Source: Burkholderia multivorans ATCC BAA-247 (GTDB lineage: Bacteria; Pseudomonadota; Gammaproteobacteria; Burkholderiales; Burkholderiaceae). From it: a stretch of 64,000 nucleotides of DNA. Below, one piece after another: positions 59,040 to 64,000 of the stretch. The first letter of the stretch is position 1, and every line of letters begins with the position of its first letter. Where the stretch lies: assembly GCF_000959525.1 (NCBI RefSeq), contig NZ_CP009832.1:558001-622000 (forward strand), read 5' to 3'. The position numbers and the translations under genes were made by a program. The notes beneath the pieces were generated by a model. It searched no databases. It was not told where the DNA came from and was given only the letters and a program-made list of their open reading frames with translations.

Positions 59040-60713
59040 ATGGAAAAAATTTGGCTGAAATCGTACCCGCCCGGCGTTCCAGCCGAAATCGACGCGTCTC
59101 CGTATCCATCCGTTCCCGACCTCCTCGACGAGAGCTTCACGCAATACCGCGACCGTACGGCATTCGTCTGCATGGGCAAGGCGATTACGTACGGCGAACT
59201 CGATGCGCTGTCGCGCCGCTTCGGCGCGTGGCTGCAGTCGCGCGGCCTCGCCCGCGGCGCGCGCGTCGCGATCATGATGCCGAACGTGCTCCAGTACCCG
59301 ATCACGATTGCGGCCGTGCTGCGTGCCGGCTATACGGTCGTCAACGTGAACCCGCTCTACACGCCGCGTGAGCTCGAGCATCAGCTGAAGGACAGTGGTG
59401 CAGAAGCGATCGTCATTCTCGAGAATTTCGCGTCGACGCTGCAGGCGGTGATTGCGAATACGGCGATCAAGCACGTCGTCGTCGCGTCGATGGGCGATCT
59501 GCTCGGCATCAAGGGCTGGATCGTCAACTACGTCGTGCGCAACGTGAAGAAGATGGTGCCGGCCTGGCAGTTGCCGTCCTTTACGCGCTTCAATGCGGCG
59601 CTCGCCGAAGGAGCGCGGCAAACGTTCAAGCCGCCGAAGCTCGGCCCCGACGACGTCGCATTCCTGCAATACACGGGCGGCACGACCGGCGTCGCAAAGG
59701 GCGCGACGCTGCTGCACCGGAACATCGTGTCGAACGTGCTGCAGGCCGGCGCGTGGCATCAGCCTGCACACGACAAGTATCCCGATGTGAAACAGTTCGT
59801 GACGGTTGTCGCGCTGCCGCTCTATCACGTGTTTGCGCTGACCGTCTGCGGCTTTCTGACGATGCGCACCGGCGGCATGGGCGTGCTGATTCCGAATCCG
59901 CGCGACATCGGCGGAATGATCAAGGAGCTGAAGGGCTATCAAATCTCGACGATTCCGGCCGTCAACACGCTGTACAACGCGCTGCTGAATCATCCCGACT
60001 TCGGCCAACTGGATCTGTCGAAGCTCGTGATTGCGAACGGCGGCGGGATGGCGATCCAGGAAGGCGTCGCGAAGCGCTGGTATGAAAAGACTCATACGGC
60101 GATCGTCGAAGGCTACGGGCTGTCCGAAACGTCGCCGGTCGCGACCTGCAATCCGGTCACGGCGACCGAATACAGCGGGACGATCGGGCTGCCGCTGCCG
60201 TCGACCGAAGTCACGATTCGCGACGATGCCGGCAACGACGTCCCGCTGGGCGAGCCGGGCGAGATCTGCATCCGCGGGCCGCAAGTGATGGCCGGTTACT
60301 GGAACCGCCCGGAGGAAACCGCGAAGGTCATGTGTCCGGACGGATTCTTCAAGACCGGCGACGTCGGCGTGATGGATGCGCGCGGTTACGTGAAGATCGT
60401 CGATCGCAAGAAGGACATGATTCTCGTATCCGGCTTCAACGTTTATCCGAACGAAGTCGAGGACGTCGTCGCATCGCATCCGGGCGTGTTCGAAGTGGCC
60501 GCGGTCGGCGTGCCGGACGAGCACTCGGGCGAAGCGGTGAAGCTCTTCGTCGTGAAGAAGGATCCGGCGCTGACCGACAAGGATCTGCTTGCGTACTGCA
60601 AGGAGCGCCTGACCGGCTACAAGCGGCCGAAGTTCGTCGAATTCCGCACGGAATTGCCGAAGACGAACGTCGGCAAGATCCTGCGGCGAGAACTGCGCGA
60701 CGGACGCGCGTAA
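59040..60713 (+). CDS. fadD: Long-chain fatty acid-CoA ligase
   Basis: An AMP-forming acyl-CoA synthetase of 557 residues, the usual length of FadD. The P-loop is LQYTGGTTGVAKGATL near residue 210, the adenine motif GYGLSETSP near residue 360, the fatty acid signature DGFFKTGDVGVMDARGYVKIVDRKKDMI near residue 440 and the catalytic Lys in LPKTNVGKILRREL at the end. It activates fatty acids for beta-oxidation. GAGGAG precedes the ATG. Confidence 0.94.
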   Translation: MEKIWLKSYPPGVPAEIDASPYPSVPDLLDESFTQYRDRTAFVCMGKAITYGELDALSRRFGAWLQSRGLARGARVAIMMPNVLQYPITIAAVLRAGYTVVNVNPLYTPRELEHQLKDSGAEAIVILENFASTLQAVIANTAIKHVVVASMGDLLGIKGWIVNYVVRNVKKMVPAWQLPSFTRFNAALAEGARQTFKPPKLGPDDVAFLQYTGGTTGVAKGATLLHRNIVSNVLQAGAWHQPAHDKYPDVKQFVTVVALPLYHVFALTVCGFLTMRTGGMGVLIPNPRDIGGMIKELKGYQISTIPAVNTLYNALLNHPDFGQLDLSKLVIANGGGMAIQEGVAKRWYEKTHTAIVEGYGLSETSPVATCNPVTATEYSGTIGLPLPSTEVTIRDDAGNDVPLGEPGEICIRGPQVMAGYWNRPEETAKVMCPDGFFKTGDVGVMDARGYVKIVDRKKDMILVSGFNVYPNEVEDVVASHPGVFEVAAVGVPDEHSGEAVKLFVVKKDPALTDKDLLAYCKERLTGYKRPKFVEFRTELPKTNVGKILRRELRDGRA

Positions 60714-60747
60714 CGGCGCAACGCTCGAGCGAGCGGACCGCAGGACG

Positions 60748-60771
60748 AGCCCGGCCTATGCCGGGCTTTTT
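60748..60771 (+). terminator. Intrinsic terminator after fadD
   Basis: AGCCCGGC and GCCGGGCT pair around CTAT, followed by TTTTGTTTG. Confidence 0.9.
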
Positions 60772-60949
60772 GTTTGCCTGCGCGAAAAGCGTCGTCGCAA
60801 TTGCAAGGCCGCCGCTGCGTGGCGCGACGAGGACGCGCATGGCACGGCTCGACGAATGCCGCTGCTGCGGTCACCCGTTGCGCGGTGATCCGCGAGCGGA
60901 TCACGCATCGTCGAGCGCCGAGTTCAAGCGGCCGCAGGCGCGTACGCGC

Positions 60950-60983
60950 GCCGAAAAAAGAAAAAGGCGCCCGAAGGCGCCTT
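60950..60983 (-). terminator. Intrinsic terminator of the porin gene
   Basis: AAGGCGCC (60964-60971) and GGCGCCTT (60976-60983) pair around four bases; on the minus strand TTTCTTTTTT follows. It lies 30 bases after the porin stop. Between it and the fadD terminator I see no supportable gene. Confidence 0.88.
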
Positions 60984-61013
60984 CAATATGCTGCGGCTTG
61001 TCAGACAAGCTGA

Positions 61014-62177
61014 TTAGAACTTGTGACGGATGCCGACGCGCGCTGCGACCTGGTTGCTCGTCGCCGACGGATCGAGACCGTTGATCGAAGCCGTTGCGTT
61101 GATCGGCGTGCCGGTCGGGTTCGTCGGGTCGAGCGTCTTGCCCGAGGCGTGCTGGTACACGCCGATCACGTAGACGTCGGTCCGCTTCGACAGGAAGTAG
61201 TCGACGCCCAGCGAGCCTTGGTGATACTTGGCTGCCGAGTTGCCGTCGATCTTGCTGCCTTGCGTGTAGTCGTACGCTGCGCCGAGGATCAGCGCCGGCG
61301 TCAACTGATACTTGAAGTTGATTTCGCCGTTGTTGAACGTCGCGGTTTGGCCAGTGTACGGGCCGAAGTTGAAGTTCTTGAACTTGACGTTCGAGTACGT
61401 TGCCCCGATCGTCGCTGCGCCGAACGTGTACGCACCACCCGCGCCGATCACCTGATAGGTGTTCGCGTTTGCATATGCGCCATAAATCGGCGAGCTCAAG
61501 ACGCTGTTCGAAGTCGCCGAGCCGTTGTTGAACATGCCGCCGAAGTTGCTCGGCGTACGTGCGTTCAAGTAACCCACACCGAGTACCAGCGGGCCGTTGT
61601 TGTAGCCGGCGCCGAGCGACCAGACCTGATTCTTCGAGAACTGGCCCGCTTGACCGCCGAAGCTATACAGGCCGCCGAACGAGAAACCGCCGTAGGTCGG
61701 GCTCGTGTACTTCACCGCGTTGTTCACGCGGTACGCGTTGTTGAAGTTGTCGAGGTCGCCCGGGTGAGCGGCGATGTAGCCGCCCCACTGGTCGCCTGCC
61801 TCGAGCGGGCCGACGAAGTCGACGACGGAGTCGTACTGGCGGCCCAGCGTGACCGTGCCGTACTGGCTCGACAGGCCCACATAGGCCTGACGACCGAACA
61901 TCAGGCCGCCCTGGCCGAGCCTGCCCGAGTTCACGTCGAAGCCGTTTTCGAGGGTGAAGATCGCCTTCAGGCCGCCGCCGAGGTCTTCGGTGCCGCGCAG
62001 GCCGAAACGGCTACCCTGCATGACGCCGCTGCTCAGACCGTACAGGTGCTGGCCCTTCGCGTTGTTGTTGAAGATGAAACCTTCATCGATGATGCCGTAA
62101 AGCGTCACGCTGCTTTGCGCATGGGCAGCGCCAGCGAACGCGCCCAGCGCGACGAGCGCGAGAAGCGACTTTTTCAT
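61014..62177 (-). CDS. Gram-negative porin (OpcP/Omp38-like)
   Basis: A 387-residue outer membrane porin. The signal peptide is cleaved after GAAHA (residue 20); the mature protein begins QSSVTLYGIIDEG as in Burkholderia and Bordetella general porins, has the loop 3 region typical of the trimeric 16-strand barrel, and ends in the C-terminal Phe (VGIRHKF) recognised by the Bam complex. It allows diffusion of small hydrophilic solutes. I chose ATG 62177, with GGAG upstream; it is strongly expressed in related species. Upstream 62178-62457 is AT-rich and probably holds its promoter. Confidence 0.93.
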   Translation of the reverse strand: MKKSLLALVALGAFAGAAHAQSSVTLYGIIDEGFIFNNNAKGQHLYGLSSGVMQGSRFGLRGTEDLGGGLKAIFTLENGFDVNSGRLGQGGLMFGRQAYVGLSSQYGTVTLGRQYDSVVDFVGPLEAGDQWGGYIAAHPGDLDNFNNAYRVNNAVKYTSPTYGGFSFGGLYSFGGQAGQFSKNQVWSLGAGYNNGPLVLGVGYLNARTPSNFGGMFNNGSATSNSVLSSPIYGAYANANTYQVIGAGGAYTFGAATIGATYSNVKFKNFNFGPYTGQTATFNNGEINFKYQLTPALILGAAYDYTQGSKIDGNSAAKYHQGSLGVDYFLSKRTDVYVIGVYQHASGKTLDPTNPTGTPINATASINGLDPSATSNQVAARVGIRHKF

Positions 62178-62457
62178 TAACGGATCTCCAAGAATCACTG
62201 AATTTTTCTGTCGGGGCGGGTAGTTATGTTTTGCCGGCTGCCCCCGTCAACTTCGCAAGAAGTCGCTCGTAATGTAGCAAAACGGATTTTTGCCACAAAG
62301 CGAAATGCCGTACCGCAACCTCGGCATGTTTCCTTTATGCAACAATGGTTAAAATCACGGGTTAACCGCAATTTCCGCTGAAGAATCAAGTCGTTTACGC
62401 AGCGGGACGCGTGCCTTCGCCATTCGCGGCGGCGGCACATGCAGCCAGGAGAACAGG

Positions 62458-63084
62458 ATGGTGTTGGATGAACTGATCAGCGAATTCGACCGCGGGCTGC
62501 GGTCGCTTACGGGTATCAGCCGGATGAGCCGCCCGGTGCCCGCGCCGGCCGAGGCGCCGGCCGCCGAGCTCACACCGGCCGAGCGCACGCACGCGGCCGG
62601 GCTGATGCGCGTGAATCACGTCGGCGAAGTCTGCGCGCAGGCGCTCTATCAGGCGCAGAAGCTCACGGCACGTTCGCCGTCCGCCAAGGCGATGTTCGAG
62701 GACGCCGCGCGCGAGGAGGAAGATCACCTCGCGTGGACGGCCCATCGCCTCAAGGAGCTCGATTCGCGTCCGAGCGTGCTGAATCCGCTGTGGTACGCGG
62801 GCGCACTCGCGATCGGCGTCGCGGCCGGCACGCTCGGCGACAAGGTGAGCCTGGGGTTCATGGCCGAGACGGAGCGCCAGGTCGAGAGTCATCTCGACGG
62901 CCACCTGTCGGACCTGCCGGCCGGCGATACGGCGTCGCGCGCGATCGTCGAGCAAATGCGCGTCGACGAAGCGAAGCACGGCAAGGCGGCCACGGATGCC
63001 GGCGGCATCGAGTTGCCGCTGCCCGCGCGAATGCTGATGCGCGCCGCGTCGAAAATCATGACGCGCACGGCGTACTACCTGTAA
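62458..63084 (+). CDS. coq7: 2-polyprenyl-3-methyl-6-methoxy-1,4-benzoquinol hydroxylase Coq7
   Basis: A 208-residue di-iron hydroxylase that adds the last hydroxyl to the ubiquinone ring. Ligands are visible in [17 protein letters not shown], the [11 protein letters not shown] helix and the C-terminal [12 protein letters not shown], as in Coq7/UbiM-unrelated di-iron proteins. A Pro/Ala-rich segment of about 20 residues lies after the first 20 residues. AGGAG precedes the ATG. It replaces the UbiF-type flavin enzyme in many Betaproteobacteria. Confidence 0.93.
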   Translation: MVLDELISEFDRGLRSLTGISRMSRPVPAPAEAPAAELTPAERTHAAGLMRVNHVGEVCAQALYQAQKLTARSPSAKAMFEDAAREEEDHLAWTAHRLKELDSRPSVLNPLWYAGALAIGVAAGTLGDKVSLGFMAETERQVESHLDGHLSDLPAGDTASRAIVEQMRVDEAKHGKAATDAGGIELPLPARMLMRAASKIMTRTAYYL

Positions 63085-63469
63085 GATGCGCGCCGGCGGC
63101 GGACGACGTGCCGCGCCGGCCACCCCGTCCAACCCGCCCGTTTCGTCCGCGTTTTCCCGTCCCCGAAAGTCCTGTCCCCGTCCCCGTCTGCCCGGCCCTT
63201 CTCACGTATCACCTTCACAAGTTGCACTAGCTCATTCATTTATAACGGTTTTTGGATAAGGGGCTGCATGAGCATGTGCGCGTAAGTCCTTGTTCTAACT
63301 AACAAAATTCGTCAAAAAAGCGGGCCGCTCCCTTGACCGTGCCACACCCTTCCTCTAAAGTGGGAGACAGTGTGAGAAAGTGTATTTTTGTGTGATTTGG
63401 CGGGCTAATCCGGCTAAATTCTCAGCCTTGAGAGCGGGTGCTTCGGTGCCCTGAACGGGAGAGCGGAAC
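63085..63469. other. Promoter region of the dcw cluster
   Basis: No gene in this 385-base stretch. It contains the mraZ promoter and MraZ boxes (listed separately) and an AT-rich portion at about 63230-63320 that may carry further promoter elements. Confidence 0.7.
63333..63395 (+). promoter_or_regulatory. mraZ promoter with four MraZ boxes
   Basis: TTGACC (63333-63338) and TAAAGT (63356-63361) are 17 bases apart. Overlapping and after the -10 are four direct repeats spaced by 10 bases: GTGGGA (63360), GTGTGA (63370), GTGTAT (63380) and GTGTGA (63390). GTGGGN repeats of this period are the known MraZ binding boxes, so MraZ should repress its own operon here. Confidence 0.85.
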
Positions 63470-63898
63470 GTGTTCCAAGGGGCGTCGGCGCTGACGCTCG
63501 ATGCGAAAGGGCGGATGTCGGTGCCGGCTCGCTATCGCGAAGCGCTGCAAGGACAGGCAGAAGGACGGGTGACTGTGACCAAGCACCCGGACGGCTGCCT
63601 GTTGCTGTTTCCGCGCCCTGAATGGGAGGTGTTCCGCGCCAAGATCGCCGCGCTGCCGATGGACGCGCACTGGTGGCGGCGGATTTTTCTCGGCAATGCG
63701 ATGGATGTCGATCTCGACAGCGCGGGCCGGATTCTCGTATCGCCCGAGCTGCGCATGGCAGCGGGGCTGGAAAAGGAAGTCATGTTGTTGGGAATGGGTA
63801 GTCACTTCGAGCTGTGGGATTCGCAGACCTACATCGCGAAGGAGCAGGCAGCGATGGCGCAGGGCATGCCCGACGCGCTGAAGAACTTCACGTTCTGA
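63470..63898 (+). CDS. mraZ: Transcriptional regulator MraZ
   Basis: A 142-residue AbrB-like DNA-binding protein with two MraZ domains: the first begins [17 protein letters not shown], the second [17 protein letters not shown], each with the DxxGR motif that contacts DNA. It forms rings and represses the division and cell wall cluster by binding the upstream boxes. The start is GTG with GGAGAGCGGA upstream. It precedes rsmH by 23 bases. Confidence 0.95.
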
Positions 63899-63921
63899 TT
63901 GCGGTGACGGAGACGCCCGCG

Positions 63922-64000
63922 ATGGGAAACGAATTGCAGCATCGGACGGTGCTGTTGGACGAAGCGGTCGAATCGCTCGTGACGCGTCCGGACGGCATCT
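63922..64000 (+). CDS. rsmH: 16S rRNA m4C1402 methyltransferase RsmH, 5' end only
   Basis: Only the first 26 residues lie in the window ([26 protein letters not shown]). [11 protein letters not shown] is the typical start of RsmH (MraW), which methylates N4 of C1402 in 16S rRNA. The position behind mraZ agrees. GTG 63904 in the same frame is an alternative start. The rest is cut off by the window end. Confidence 0.88.

Noticed and set aside
60774-61084. Cys-containing ORFs between fadD and the porin gene
   Set aside because: They run across two terminators and into the antisense of the porin gene; Arg-rich, no family.

Overview
The window looks like part of the main chromosome of a Burkholderia, most likely of the cepacia complex. 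The reasons are the very high G+C with the matching codon bias, a betaproteobacterial 16S-tRNA-Ile(GAU)-tRNA-Ala(UGC)-23S-5S operon, an OpcP-type porin, the paa gene set, and the start of the division and cell wall cluster (mraZ-rsmH) at the right edge. Nearly all genes are full-length housekeeping or metabolic genes. The long ORFs opposite to them are shadows of the G+C bias.

Layout: 0.6-11.5 kb holds a LEA-type lipoprotein, two methyltransferases, a DUF1415 protein, a TetR/MFS divergent pair with a clear operator, a nitroreductase, a YegD-like Hsp70, a CspA cold-shock protein with a long leader, an APC permease and a DODA-type dioxygenase. 11.7-16.8 kb (minus strand) is a degenerate response regulator followed by hemA-prfA-prmC-grxD-ubiX. 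17-24.7 kb has a small membrane protein, an Xaa-Pro aminopeptidase, an isochorismatase/HAD pair, ettA, a DUF3761 exported protein, a LysR remnant and a GabP-like permease.

24.8-27.1 kb is the most unusual stretch. It is a lower-G+C island with three minus-strand genes in a row: a small two-helix membrane protein, a Gly/Ala-rich peptide with a double-glycine-type (Gly-Ala) leader, and a JmjC (ribosomal-oxygenase-like) 2-oxoglutarate dioxygenase. I read it as a possible hydroxylated bacteriocin (RiPP) locus with its own immunity protein; no exporter lies in the window.

27.1-36.3 kb contains a MBL/MoaF fusion with a changed metal motif, ychF, a 9-bp minisatellite tract, a UbiH-family hydroxylase, dsbC, an M61 peptidase, azoR, ung and a CYTH phosphatase. 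36.3-42.1 kb (minus strand) is rpe-gph-trpL-trpE-trpG-trpD-trpC. A 24-residue leader peptide with three Trp codons and a terminator hairpin precede trpE, so attenuation is likely. apaG and mltA follow. 44.2-50.7 kb carries phenylacetate degradation genes (paaK, paaI, paaG, paaJ, paaN, and divergent paaF) with a TetR-type palindrome between paaN and paaF. 50.8-56.6 kb is the rRNA operon with promoters, boxA sites, processing stems and terminator. 56.8-64 kb holds a molybdopterin oxidoreductase, fadD, a porin, coq7, the MraZ-box promoter, mraZ and the 5' end of rsmH.
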